A DNA stretch of 64,000 nt, taken from an uncultured Bacteroidaceae bacterium. GTDB taxonomy: Bacteria; Bacteroidota; Bacteroidia; Bacteroidales; Bacteroidaceae. The notes below the pieces were generated by a model. It was not told the DNA's origin and made no database searches. It saw nothing but the letters and a program-made list of their open reading frames with translations. Where the stretch lies: assembly GCA_905234125.1 (NCBI GenBank), contig CAJOGQ010000026.1, forward strand, positions 1 through 64,000, given 5' to 3'. The position numbers and the translations under genes were made by a program. This document shows positions 46,556-56,298 of this stretch, in pieces. How positions within the stretch are numbered: the first letter of the stretch is position 1; each line of letters starts with the position of its first letter.

Positions 46556-49255
46556 TCATTCATTTACCAATATCTTCCCGTCCTCTGTTATTCCTTCTGC
46601 GCTGATGTACATTTCCTGACAGGTTGAGTTGTTGAAGAACTCCACCTTGGCCTTGCCATTCGCATCCGTCTTGATGTCGGGGTTCCAATAGAGGGTGCGA
46701 CGGAAATCCTGTTGTGGGGGGAGTCCGCCAGAATAGTGGGGGACATAAAAGGTGGCAGGTTTGTTGCATCCCATCAGATTGATGTAGCGTCCCTCGACAA
46801 AGCGTTCCCCATTTTGAGGGTATTTCTTCAGGTTGATGTAGCCAACCGTGACCATCGGAGAAGGTGTGCCGTTGAGATAAACCAAGTTTTCCGGGTAGAC
46901 ATAGTCGTAACAGGTGGGACGGCGGGGCAGGTCGGTGTAGATTTCCACGCTGTCTATGCGGTGCATGAAGGAGTATTTCTTCCAATAGTCAGAGTACCTT
47001 TGGGCATCCGGAGGAAATGGAGAGACATAGTGCCCGTCGAACATGGTGCCGACGTGAGCAATTTTGCCTGCGAATGTCCGTTGCACGATTTGGCCTTCCA
47101 AATAACCGAGGATGCTCCCCATGCTGTAGTTCTGGTTGGTGAAGAGGTATTCGTCGTCGTAATGGGCGTTGTCCCAATAGCTGTTCAGGAAATCATTGAA
47201 ATCGTAGGAGAGAGTGGGACGGAGAAGACTCATCCTTTTCTTCCTTTTCTTCGATTTGACGACAACTTCTTCCAGACGGATGGAACTCTCGTCTTTGGGG
47301 TCGATGCCCTCTGTCAGAGCAGGTGAGTTCATCTCATACCAACTGTACTGCCGAGCGGTCTTGGGGAAGAAATCATCCAGTTTGATCATGATGTGTGGGT
47401 CGTGCAGTTGTTTGTCATAGCGGTAACGTCCCAATTTCTTCGCATAAAACCCTGACAGTTGCAGAATCCCCTCCCCACGGAACGGTTCATAGACGATGCG
47501 GAACCTGCCCAGAGAATCTGCATACATGGAGCCTCGGAACTGGTAGGTTCGTTCTTTCAGCACAGCATCATACACGCTATCATCCTTCAGATAGAGGTAA
47601 GCGAACAGGGCTTTCTTTTCCCCTGCTTTCCGCCAAATTCGGGACTGGAGGTCATACATCCTGCCTGAGATGGAAGGTTGCTTCTCTATCTCATAAGTGA
47701 ACACTCGTTGGGATGGTTGGTAGTCCCATGCGTATCGGCTCCACCCCTGCACCATCATGAGCAAATCGAGCGCCTTCCGTTTCTCGGCGTCTGTCTGTTG
47801 GAGATACCACGCAGGATGTTCCACAAACCCTGTGATGTCCGACTGGAGCAGCAACTCCGTCATGATGTCCCCATCCTGATAACTATCCATCCGCCGCTTC
47901 TTGTCTGTCACGGCCAAGGAGAAGGACTGGTTGGGAAACGCTGCGCCCCAATCGATTTCCAAAGTGACCTTTCCACAGGGCTTCAGCCGAGAAGGTTCGC
48001 AGGAGATGTGGCAACGCGACACATACGCTTCCGTCTTGTCGATAAAGACTTTCCTCGACAGCAGGATGCCCCCTTTGCTGTCCATGAGCACGACCTCATT
48101 CACGCCTCCTCTCAGGCTGTCGATGGAAACGCTGCATCGAGTCTCTTGCGTGTTGGCAGGAACAGGAAAAGCCTGTTCTTCCACGCCTCTGCAGAAGACA
48201 CGGAGCGTCTTTTCGTCCATTTCCCCAAACAGCGTATTCCTGACCACGATGTCAAGCTGGTTCTCACGGATGTCGGCTCTCAGCGTGTAGCCCTTCTCGT
48301 CGATGTGCTTGACTTCCTCCGTAAAAACAGAACCCTCCCATTCGAAGCGGACTTGATACTGATGCCCTTGGTGTGGCGTGAACTCAAACAGTCCACGTCC
48401 TGCATGTTCGCTTCTGATTCTCTGCACAGGCGTTTCATCCTCTAATAAGACACCACTGAGCTGGAGCGGAGCCGTCTCTTCGTTGAATAGTTCGAAAGCC
48501 ACTCTGGCAGGCAGCCCATACACCATGTGTCCTCCCTCTGGATAGAATCGGATGTTGCATCTCGGCAAAAGGTATTCAATGGAGTAATCCCCCGCAGTCA
48601 TTTTGAGCGGAATCTCTGTGGAAGGAAGTCCGCTCCTGTCGTCCAGACGCTCATAGAGAGGAAGAACTTTCGAGAACAGGGTCTGCTCGCCCCAGTTCAG
48701 CATCCATTTCGTATAGGCTCTGATTTCATGGAACCCCGGAAACAGACGGTCGGAGGTTGCCACTTGTCCCGAAGCCTGTCCCAAAGAGTCCAGCAGCAGC
48801 TGCTGACGTTCCACAAGATAGCCTTGCTCATTCAGAAACTCCACATAGAGCAGACGGCTCATATCCGTGGGGCGATGGTCATCAGCCCTCACGACATAAG
48901 CCTTATACCAGATGGTGTCGCCCGGATAATACCAATTCCCATCCGTATGCAGATACACCTTCTCCTGTGGCACCACCCTGCTGAAGTCCTTTGCCTGCAG
49001 GAAGTCAGACGGCACGTTCTTTACCTCCCCACTCTGCTGAGCATGGAGAAGAGAGGCCAAAGCCATCAAAAGCAGTACGTATCGGAGCCTACGCGTTGCG
49101 CAAAAATGATAAGCCACCATCGGCTTATCTTGCCGCAACGTACTTGTGGAGCGTTTCACGCACGGCTCCCTGACCGGCATAGAGCTCCTTGACCATACCC
49201 TCAATCTGTTCGCCGAGACCTGCGTCGTAGAGGTTGACGCCAAAGACATCGGCAC
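46556..49255 (-). CDS. Large exported MG2/carboxypeptidase-regulatory-like protein associated with TonB systems
   Basis: 899-aa ORF; real start probably MVAYHFCATRRLRYVLLLMALASLLHAQ (~49120); VYLHTDGNWYYPGDTIWYKAYVVRADDHRPTDMSRLLYVEFLN; C-term FRRTLYWNPDIKTDANGKAKVEFFNNSTCQEMYISAEGITEDGKILVNE. Confidence 0.75.
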   Translation of the reverse strand: MPMSLASTSTTQVSANRLRVWSRSSMPVREPCVKRSTSTLRQDKPMVAYHFCATRRLRYVLLLMALASLLHAQQSGEVKNVPSDFLQAKDFSRVVPQEKVYLHTDGNWYYPGDTIWYKAYVVRADDHRPTDMSRLLYVEFLNEQGYLVERQQLLLDSLGQASGQVATSDRLFPGFHEIRAYTKWMLNWGEQTLFSKVLPLYERLDDRSGLPSTEIPLKMTAGDYSIEYLLPRCNIRFYPEGGHMVYGLPARVAFELFNEETAPLQLSGVLLEDETPVQRIRSEHAGRGLFEFTPHQGHQYQVRFEWEGSVFTEEVKHIDEKGYTLRADIRENQLDIVVRNTLFGEMDEKTLRVFCRGVEEQAFPVPANTQETRCSVSIDSLRGGVNEVVLMDSKGGILLSRKVFIDKTEAYVSRCHISCEPSRLKPCGKVTLEIDWGAAFPNQSFSLAVTDKKRRMDSYQDGDIMTELLLQSDITGFVEHPAWYLQQTDAEKRKALDLLMMVQGWSRYAWDYQPSQRVFTYEIEKQPSISGRMYDLQSRIWRKAGEKKALFAYLYLKDDSVYDAVLKERTYQFRGSMYADSLGRFRIVYEPFRGEGILQLSGFYAKKLGRYRYDKQLHDPHIMIKLDDFFPKTARQYSWYEMNSPALTEGIDPKDESSIRLEEVVVKSKKRKKRMSLLRPTLSYDFNDFLNSYWDNAHYDDEYLFTNQNYSMGSILGYLEGQIVQRTFAGKIAHVGTMFDGHYVSPFPPDAQRYSDYWKKYSFMHRIDSVEIYTDLPRRPTCYDYVYPENLVYLNGTPSPMVTVGYINLKKYPQNGERFVEGRYINLMGCNKPATFYVPHYSGGLPPQQDFRRTLYWNPDIKTDANGKAKVEFFNNSTCQEMYISAEGITEDGKILVNE

Positions 49256-50711
49256 GGGAATAGAGATCCTTCAGGCAGGAGTAGTCCTGATCGGGCTTGC
49301 CCACTTCGAGCGGCGCCACGATGGCCTGCAGTTCGGCAAGCATGGGGTCGGGCGATGGCGTGAAGGGACGGCAATTGTCGTCGAGACCCTTCAGATAGCG
49401 GGCATATCCAGCGAGGGTGAGTGGGATGAGGACAAGGTTGGACTTGTCGAGTCCACGTGCCAGATACTTCTTAATGGTCTCGCCGAAGCGGATGGGGAGC
49501 TTCTGGCTGGTGTCCATGGCGATGCGCTGTGGAGCGTCGGGCATGAAGGGGTTGGGCAAACGGCGGTTGATGACTGCTCCGATGAACTCATAGGGGTTCA
49601 GCACGCCCGGGTCGGTGACCACTGGCATGGCCTCCATGTAGCCTATCTTCTGGATGAAGGCGCGCAGGTCGGCGTCGGCCATCTCGGCAGAAATCAGCGT
49701 GTAGCCGAGCATGCAGCCGTAGATGGACATGGCGGTGTGGAGCGGATTGAGACAGGTGGTCACCTTCATGGTCTCCACCTTATCAACCGTCTCGCGAGTG
49801 GTGTAGAGGGCTCCGCCAAGGTCGAGCGGCGGACGGCCATTGGTGTAGTTGTCTTCGATGACGAGGTACTGCACTTCTTCGGCATTGACGAAGGGCGCTG
49901 TGAAGGTGTGACGCTCCGTCTCGATGTAGTCGTTGTCGTCGAAGCCGTCCTGAGCAAGCATCTCCTTCACCTTCTCGTGGGGACGAGGGGTTATCTTGTC
50001 AATCATCGACCAGGGGAAAGTGATCTTGGTCTCGTCTTTCAGGTAGTCGAGGAAAGCGGATGGCACGAGTCCATCGGCCACCCAGCGCTCTGCGTAGGCG
50101 AAGACACCGGCCTTCACCTTGTCGCCGTTGTGGGAGCAGTTGTCCATCGACTGGACGGTGAGAGGCAATTTCCCTGCCTGCCAACGCTCAAGGAGGAGGG
50201 CGCAGACCTTACCCATAGCGAAGACGGGTGAGAGGCCACGTGCGAGGTCGGCCTCGTTGTAGGTGTAGCCCTTCTCGGTGATGGTGAAGGATATCATCTG
50301 GAGGGATGGGTTCTTGAATATCTCGACGAGGCGAGCCCAGTCGGGGAACTGCGGGTCGGCCTTGAGGGCTTCGGTGACAGAGGCGATGACCTTCTTCTCG
50401 ATGGTGCCCGTAGATTGGAGCGAAACAAGGAGCGAAAGGTTGTTGTAGGGAGTATATGCCTTGTCGATGACCTCGAAGTCGAAGGTCTCAGCCACGATGA
50501 CGCCACGGTCGTACTTGCCAGTGTTGAGCGCGTCGTTGAGGATGGCAGCTGGGAAAGCGCGGAAGATGTTGCCTCCGCCAAAATGTACCCATGTGGGGTG
50601 GTCGTGTGTCTTCTGACGCACGGCCTGGATGTCAAACTTGGGAAGCTGGTAGCCTTTGGTCTCCCACTCTGCGGCATTGTAATTGCCTGAGAAAATATCG
50701 TTGAGTTTCAT
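49125..50711 (-). CDS. uxuB: Mannitol dehydrogenase family protein, probable D-mannonate oxidoreductase (fructuronate reductase)
   Basis: 528 aa; THDHPTWVHFGGGNIFRAFPAAI; adjacent to uxuA. Confidence 0.82.
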   Translation of the reverse strand: MKLNDIFSGNYNAAEWETKGYQLPKFDIQAVRQKTHDHPTWVHFGGGNIFRAFPAAILNDALNTGKYDRGVIVAETFDFEVIDKAYTPYNNLSLLVSLQSTGTIEKKVIASVTEALKADPQFPDWARLVEIFKNPSLQMISFTITEKGYTYNEADLARGLSPVFAMGKVCALLLERWQAGKLPLTVQSMDNCSHNGDKVKAGVFAYAERWVADGLVPSAFLDYLKDETKITFPWSMIDKITPRPHEKVKEMLAQDGFDDNDYIETERHTFTAPFVNAEEVQYLVIEDNYTNGRPPLDLGGALYTTRETVDKVETMKVTTCLNPLHTAMSIYGCMLGYTLISAEMADADLRAFIQKIGYMEAMPVVTDPGVLNPYEFIGAVINRRLPNPFMPDAPQRIAMDTSQKLPIRFGETIKKYLARGLDKSNLVLIPLTLAGYARYLKGLDDNCRPFTPSPDPMLAELQAIVAPLEVGKPDQDYSCLKDLYSRADVFGVNLYDAGLGEQIEGMVKELYAGQGAVRETLHKYVAAR

Positions 50712-50781
50712 TGCTTTTTTCGTTATATCGTTATGACGTTATTTCGTTATCACGTTATATCGTTATTACGACCTGTATCCC

Positions 50782-52035
50782 TTAATCAAAGAAACCTGGT
50801 TGCTTGTATTTGATGCCTAATTCTCTGTCGACGGTGGCGAGGATGCCCTGCACCTGTCCAAGGGCGAACATACGTCCGAGGAGGGTGTAGCCGGCATTGT
50901 GGCCGTGGCTCGACTCGTCCATGAAGCCACCGGGCTCGTCCGTAAAGGTCATGCCATGATCGACACGCATGGGGAGGTTGGGGTTTTCCTGCTCGAAGAT
51001 GCGGCAAAGCTCGATGATGTCGGCACGTCCGCCCAGGTGAGAAGCCTCCGTGAAGTCGCCGTTGGGGAAGATGTGGCAGGAACGCAGATGGATGAAGTGG
51101 GTGCGTGAAGCGAACTTCTTGGCCATCTCAACGACGTTGTTGTAGGCTCCGGCAGAGAGGGAACCGGCACAGAACGTGAGACCGTTATGCTTGTTGGGCA
51201 CGGCGTTGAGGAACCACTCGATGTCCTCTTCTGTGCGGACGATGCGTGGCAGGCCGAGCACCTCAATTGGTGGATCGTCAGGATGCACACACATGTTCAT
51301 CCCATACTCCTCGCAGGTCGGCATGATGGCCTCCAAGAAGTACTTCATGTTGGCACGGAGCTGAGACTTGTCGATGCCCTTGTAGAGGTCGAGGAAATCG
51401 CGGAACTTCTGGATAGGTGCTTCATCGTTCTCACTGAAGTTGCCAGACACGAAACCTTGCGTCTTGATAATGATGTTCTCCACGAGCTTGTGGTCTTTCT
51501 CAGGAGTCATCGTCTTGGCCAGTTCGTCGCACTCAGTAATCACGCTACGGCCTTCGCCCCAACCCTCTGGGAACTGGAACTTCTCCCACTCCTCACGGGC
51601 ACCTTCACGCTTCAGGATGTAGATGTCGAAGTAGGCAAACTCTGCATAGTTGAAATAGAGGTTCGTCGAACCGTTGGGGTTCTCGTGGAAGAGGTCGGTA
51701 CGAGCCCAATCGAGCACGGGCATGAAGTTATAACAGATGCAATGGATGCCCTCGGCAGAGAGGTTGCGCAGGCTCTCCTTATAGACCTCAATCTGGTGGT
51801 CGCGGTCAGGTCCTCCATACTTGATGGTCTCCACCACTGGCAGGCTCTCCACCACGCTCCAGCGCATTCCATAACTTTCGATGTATGCCTTCAGGTCGTG
51901 AATCTTCTCACGAGTCCACACTTCGCCCAGAGGCACGTCGTGCAGGGCAGTCACGATGCCCTCCACACCAATCTGTTTCAGCATGGCAAGCGTAATCTTG
52001 TCCTTCTTGCCAAACCAACGCCATGTTCTTTCCAT
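50782..52035 (-). CDS. uxuA: Mannonate dehydratase
   Basis: MERTWRWFGKKDKITLAMLKQIGVEGIVTALHDVPLGEVW; MNMCVHPDDPP. Confidence 0.95.
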   Translation of the reverse strand: MERTWRWFGKKDKITLAMLKQIGVEGIVTALHDVPLGEVWTREKIHDLKAYIESYGMRWSVVESLPVVETIKYGGPDRDHQIEVYKESLRNLSAEGIHCICYNFMPVLDWARTDLFHENPNGSTNLYFNYAEFAYFDIYILKREGAREEWEKFQFPEGWGEGRSVITECDELAKTMTPEKDHKLVENIIIKTQGFVSGNFSENDEAPIQKFRDFLDLYKGIDKSQLRANMKYFLEAIMPTCEEYGMNMCVHPDDPPIEVLGLPRIVRTEEDIEWFLNAVPNKHNGLTFCAGSLSAGAYNNVVEMAKKFASRTHFIHLRSCHIFPNGDFTEASHLGGRADIIELCRIFEQENPNLPMRVDHGMTFTDEPGGFMDESSHGHNAGYTLLGRMFALGQVQGILATVDRELGIKYKQPGFFD

Positions 52036-52043
52036 ATTATTTT

Positions 52044-52078
52044 AGTTTAGAGATTAGAGTTTAGTGTTTAGAGTTTTG
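52044..52078. repeat. Heptamer micro-array, 5 units AGTTTAG (=CTAAACT)
   Basis: AGTTTAG AGATTAG AGTTTAG TGTTTAG AGTTTTG in the uxuA 5' region. Confidence 0.85.
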
Positions 52079-52097
52079 CCCTATGTGTGGGCAGGTG

Positions 52098-52105
52098 CAA
52101 AGTTA
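52098..52105 (-). promoter_or_regulatory. -7 box for uxuA-uxuB
   Basis: CAAAGTTA on + strand (TAACTTTG on minus). Confidence 0.5.
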
Positions 52106-52204
52106 GGGAAAAATATTCAGATAGACTTCCTTTCCTGTATCATTTTTGTTTAAAGTAGTTCCAAAAGTCCCCATTGGAAGCACAGAGTGCACAAAGATGG
52201 ACGC

Positions 52205-53782
52205 TTAGAATTGGAAATAGATGAAGGGCTGGACATCGGAGGACTTGATTTGGATGACCACCCAAACGAGGAGAACGATGAGGAGTGCCTTGACAACCAA
52301 AGGACTGCGAGTGACGAGTGTCTTGGCCTTGTCGGAGAGGAACTCAGGCGTGAAATGGAGCACATAGCCCAAGAGCATCAGGAAGGCAACAGCCTTGTAG
52401 GAGGTACACCACTGGAGGAAAATCTGGGGCTCAAACTTGAACCAAATCTGATGGAAGACCTGCTCAGCAATGCCGAAGGAAGGAGCACGGAAGAGTACCC
52501 ACAGGGCAGCGACAAGGTGGAAGGTCAGCAAACCACCGATAAGAGTTGAGAGTTGAGAGTTGAAAGTTGAGAGTTTCGGGTTGGGGTTATGCTTGCTCGG
52601 CAAATAGGTAAGCGGACTGATGGCGGGGAAGATGGTGTGCCATATCTTGTCGAGACAGAGGAGGAGTCCGTGGATGCCACCCCAAAGGATGAAATTGAGA
52701 GAGGCTCCATGCCAGAGTCCACCCAGGAGCATCGTCATGAGGAGATTGAAGTACTGACGGATTTTTCCGTGGCGATTGCCTCCAAGAGAGATGTAGAGGT
52801 AGTCCTTGAGCCAAGAGGAGAGGCTAATGTGCCAACGGCGCCAAAACTCAGTAATGGACTTGGACTTGTAGGGGCTGTCAAAGTTCTTGGGAAACTGGAA
52901 TCCGAGCAGGAGGGCAATACCGATGGCCATGTCAGAATAGCCTGAGAAGTCGCAATAGATCTGGAGGGTGTAGCCATAGACGGCGAGGAGGTTCTCAAGT
53001 CCGCTGTAGAGGTCAGGCTGGTCGAAGATGCGCTCGACAAAGTTGATGGAGATGTAATCAGAAATAACAGCCTTCTTGAAGAGTCCGGCGATAATGAGGA
53101 ATACGCCCGTACCAAACATCTGGTCGGAGACGAAGAGGGGACGACGTATCTGTGGAATGAAATCGCGAGCCCGGACGATAGGGCCTGCCACGAGCTGTGG
53201 GAAGAAACTGACATAGAAAGCGTAGTCGAGCAAACGGTTCAGGGGTTTGATATTGCCTCGATAGACATCAATGGTATAGCTGAGCGACTGAAAGGTGAAG
53301 AACGAAATGCCGACGGGTAGGAAGATGTCTCGCGGTTGCCATACAACGCTCTGAAGATAAGAGCCACTGATGGCAGATGGCACGTGAACGCCACAATTGG
53401 TGAGAAGCGTGCAGATGGTTTCTCCAAGGAAATTGGTGTATTTGAAGAAGACGAGCAAGCCGAGGTCGAGGACAAGGGACAGAACCACGAGCGTCTTTCC
53501 CAAAGTGCCCTTCCCTACTCCACCAATGGCTCGTGCGATGAAGTAGTCGGAGGTGGTGACAAGTGCCAAAAGCCAGAAGAAGAAACCGCTGGACTTGTAG
53601 TAGAAATAATAGGAGAAAAGGGTGACGAACAAGATTCGGAGCGTATCAGCCTTTCCCAAACAATTGTAGATGAGCGTGAATCCTAAGAATAAGAACAAGA
53701 AGATGCCCGACGAGAAAATCATCGGGGAATCTGGCTGATAGAGCAGTTGTTCAATGAGTCGCGAGAAATCTATGTCAAACAT
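52205..53782 (-). CDS. MBOAT family O-acyltransferase (AlgI/DltB-like)
   Basis: FPQLVAGPIVRARDFIPQ, YSDMAIGIALLLGFQFPKNFDSPYKSKSITEFWRRWHISLSSWLKDYLYISLGGNR, GLWHGAS; ATG at 53782. Confidence 0.93.
   Translation of the reverse strand: MFDIDFSRLIEQLLYQPDSPMIFSSGIFLFLFLGFTLIYNCLGKADTLRILFVTLFSYYFYYKSSGFFFWLLALVTTSDYFIARAIGGVGKGTLGKTLVVLSLVLDLGLLVFFKYTNFLGETICTLLTNCGVHVPSAISGSYLQSVVWQPRDIFLPVGISFFTFQSLSYTIDVYRGNIKPLNRLLDYAFYVSFFPQLVAGPIVRARDFIPQIRRPLFVSDQMFGTGVFLIIAGLFKKAVISDYISINFVERIFDQPDLYSGLENLLAVYGYTLQIYCDFSGYSDMAIGIALLLGFQFPKNFDSPYKSKSITEFWRRWHISLSSWLKDYLYISLGGNRHGKIRQYFNLLMTMLLGGLWHGASLNFILWGGIHGLLLCLDKIWHTIFPAISPLTYLPSKHNPNPKLSTFNSQLSTLIGGLLTFHLVAALWVLFRAPSFGIAEQVFHQIWFKFEPQIFLQWCTSYKAVAFLMLLGYVLHFTPEFLSDKAKTLVTRSPLVVKALLIVLLVWVVIQIKSSDVQPFIYFQF
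52544..52571. repeat. Heptamer micro-array, 4 units AGTTGAG (=CTCAACT on coding strand)
   Basis: AGTTGAG AGTTGAG AGTTGAA AGTTGAG inside MBOAT gene, encodes KLSTFNSQLST. Confidence 0.93.
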
Positions 53783-53783
53783 T

Positions 53784-53807
53784 TTCAATCCTTCAATCTT
53801 TCAATTA
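53784..53807. repeat. Octamer micro-array, 3 units TTCAATCY
   Basis: TTCAATCC TTCAATCT TTCAATTA at the MBOAT start. Confidence 0.8.
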
Positions 53808-53838
53808 ACTTCGGTGAGCTACAGGTTCTTCCATCTTT

Positions 53839-54717
53839 CTAAAATCCTTGTACCGATGCGTAAGGTACCTGCTGGCGTGGGGTGGGAGCATGATTCATGC
53901 GGGTCTGAGAACCTGAAACAGCAGTGCCTGTGTAGGCTTTATAGATGGCCTCCCCCAGCAACTTGCCTTGCAGGATGTAGCCGTTGGCGAGATAGTGGAT
54001 GCAGTCGGAGTTCATCATGCCTGAGTTGTACCAGTTGGTGATGGCTGAGGAGCCTCCTGCTATGGTGTAGATGTCCCAAACCGCCATTCGGTTGGAACGG
54101 CAGAAGTTGACGATGCTACGTGCCACGTTGGCCGTGTTGGCATTGGGCACTCTGGTGATGTTGTAGTGGGTGCGACGGCGACGTCCCGTTCCCGTGGTGT
54201 AACTGCCTGTACGCTGGGCTATGTAACTGCCTGGAGGCGTGGTGAAAAGAAAGCAAATACCTGGACAACGTTCACTGATGCGTTGGGTCAGTGTACGCAT
54301 AGTTTCAGCGTGTGCCCGTTCATCGATGGTCGAACCATGAGCCTCATTGGTGCCAAAAGAGATGATGACGAGATCCGGACGTTCGAGAGCGACCTTGTTG
54401 ATCATGTCGTCCTCATAGAAACGACGTGCCCAAGCTCCATTGATGCCGTAGTAGGTGAATTCTACACGAGGGAAATAGTTCTGCAGGGTGGTGCCCAACG
54501 TGCGAGGCAGGATGTTGCCCTTCACATGGGAGTCGCCTATCTGCATCACCTTGACGGTCTTATTCTGCTTCAGTTTCCTGAAAACCGTGGCCAATGTAGA
54601 ACCATCCGTCAACTCGTTGTTGCGCGTATTGCGGAAGGTGGTCGGGAAGGGTGTTCCCAAAGTCTGGGCAGACGTTTGGATGTAAAATGCAAAATGTAAA
54701 ATGCAGAACAGAACCAT
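53839..54717 (-). CDS. SGNH/GDSL-family hydrolase, exported
   Basis: VMQIGDSHVKGN, ISFGTNEAHG; DCIHYLANGY; ORF extends to 54780, MVLFCILHFAFYIQTSAQ signal peptide from 54717. Confidence 0.8.
   Translation of the reverse strand: MVLFCILHFAFYIQTSAQTLGTPFPTTFRNTRNNELTDGSTLATVFRKLKQNKTVKVMQIGDSHVKGNILPRTLGTTLQNYFPRVEFTYYGINGAWARRFYEDDMINKVALERPDLVIISFGTNEAHGSTIDERAHAETMRTLTQRISERCPGICFLFTTPPGSYIAQRTGSYTTGTGRRRRTHYNITRVPNANTANVARSIVNFCRSNRMAVWDIYTIAGGSSAITNWYNSGMMNSDCIHYLANGYILQGKLLGEAIYKAYTGTAVSGSQTRMNHAPTPRQQVPYASVQGF
54680..54707. repeat. Heptamer micro-array, 4 units ATGYAAA
   Basis: ATGTAAA ATGCAAA ATGTAAA ATGCAGA inside the signal-peptide codons of the SGNH protein. Confidence 0.85.
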
Positions 54718-54789
54718 CGCCTTGCAAGCAACACGGCGATTGGACATTCCACATTTTATATTTAACATGCAATTCATCATTTTCGACTC

Positions 54790-56298
54790 CTATCGTACAC
54801 GATTATCGTAGTTTTCTTTCCCATTCATCAGCACATCAAAGAGCAGTCCTGCCAAGTAACGGCCTCCTGCAAAATTGATGTGTGTATAGTCGAGGTTCGC
54901 CTGCTTCTTCTCCGTCATCTTAGCCAAACTTCCGTCACCTCCCATAGCCTCGTAGAGGTTCCAGAACGCCACCCGATGATCGCTGGCCATCTTACGTTCG
55001 AAGGACACCATCTCCTTCACACCACCCATCGTATGGAGCTGTCCGTCGTTGCCCTTCTTGTCGCGGTCGCCCATGCTGACTACCAGAATGCTGGCATGAG
55101 GATAAGCTTCCTTCAGATGGTCAATCACTTTTCCCAACTGCCCCACGTAGGCGCTATAGTCCTTCTGTTTGGGATTGGCCACATTCAGTCCGTAGTGAAG
55201 AATGATGAGGTCGTAAGGACGCAAAGAGGCGAAACTGCGCAAGGTTTCCTGAGGGATTCCGCCCAGATGCTGACCACCACTACCTCGCATACTGAAATTA
55301 TCGACAGCAATGCCGGTAGGAGCATCGAGCGCCACGCCATAGAAACGAGAACCTTGACCACCCGACACACTCATGGAGAATCGGCCTATACGTCCATTGA
55401 TGGACTTGGCCATCACATTGCCAGCCCCTTGCTGGGCAGGGTCAACCGTTCGCTTGACGGTCTTGTACTGCACGACTGAATCGGAGTCGAGCGACTCCAC
55501 TACCTCATCGTAAGTCTCTGGAGCCTGTGCCGTTCCGTTCGAGAAGAGGGATTGACTGGTGCCCCCATTGAGGGTATAACTGATATTCAGTCCGTTGCCT
55601 GGCGTGAAGAAAACGGTGGCCATGTCAGCCGTGTCAAGCAAGTTGGCATAGACATTCTTCTGCCCCCGTATCTCGTAAGTGGCTGTGCCAGAAGGAATGA
55701 AGTAACTGCCTGCAGGTCCTTGCAAATTAGCCTTGAATCCACGTCCTTTCTCGTTGGCGTGATAGCGGTTCCATCCACTACGCTTCGTGGTGGCGGAACG
55801 ACGGAAATCTGAGGAAACGCAAGCAATCTCCACAAAGCCCACACCCTTACCTCCATATTTCTGTTGCAACAAACCCCGCAAATCCATCGTCAGAATGTCG
55901 CCCTCGATATAGGAATCACCAAAATAAGCCACACGAACAGGACGCTGACGTGCAGCGTTCAGGGCTGAATAGAAATGATCCATCTCACGATGCACACCCC
56001 GATCGTCAGCAAAGTCCTCAATGGCCACCATACCCTTAGGAACCGTATCGACATAAGACATCTGCCTCACCTCGATGGCAGCAGAATCCACGCCTTTCTC
56101 AACAAAGCCGTCAGCCTCGTCGGCCTTCACCTCTGCCACGATATTGCCTTCCTCGTCACGCTGTTGCACATCACTCAGGATGTTCACACGTCGCAAGTCA
56201 ACATCGGCTACACTGATGCGGGGCAGGTAAAAGAGACCTATAAGCACTGCCACGACAATCAGCACCAATAAAAAAGTCCACCAAATTCTATTCTTCAT
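54790..56298 (-). CDS. Membrane-anchored SGNH/GDSL-family protein
   Basis: N-terminal TM; VAYFGDSYIEGDILTMDLRGLLQQKYGGKGVGF; YDLIILHYGLNVAN; DYTHINFAGGRYL. Confidence 0.8.
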   Translation of the reverse strand: MKNRIWWTFLLVLIVVAVLIGLFYLPRISVADVDLRRVNILSDVQQRDEEGNIVAEVKADEADGFVEKGVDSAAIEVRQMSYVDTVPKGMVAIEDFADDRGVHREMDHFYSALNAARQRPVRVAYFGDSYIEGDILTMDLRGLLQQKYGGKGVGFVEIACVSSDFRRSATTKRSGWNRYHANEKGRGFKANLQGPAGSYFIPSGTATYEIRGQKNVYANLLDTADMATVFFTPGNGLNISYTLNGGTSQSLFSNGTAQAPETYDEVVESLDSDSVVQYKTVKRTVDPAQQGAGNVMAKSINGRIGRFSMSVSGGQGSRFYGVALDAPTGIAVDNFSMRGSGGQHLGGIPQETLRSFASLRPYDLIILHYGLNVANPKQKDYSAYVGQLGKVIDHLKEAYPHASILVVSMGDRDKKGNDGQLHTMGGVKEMVSFERKMASDHRVAFWNLYEAMGGDGSLAKMTEKKQANLDYTHINFAGGRYLAGLLFDVLMNGKENYDNRVR

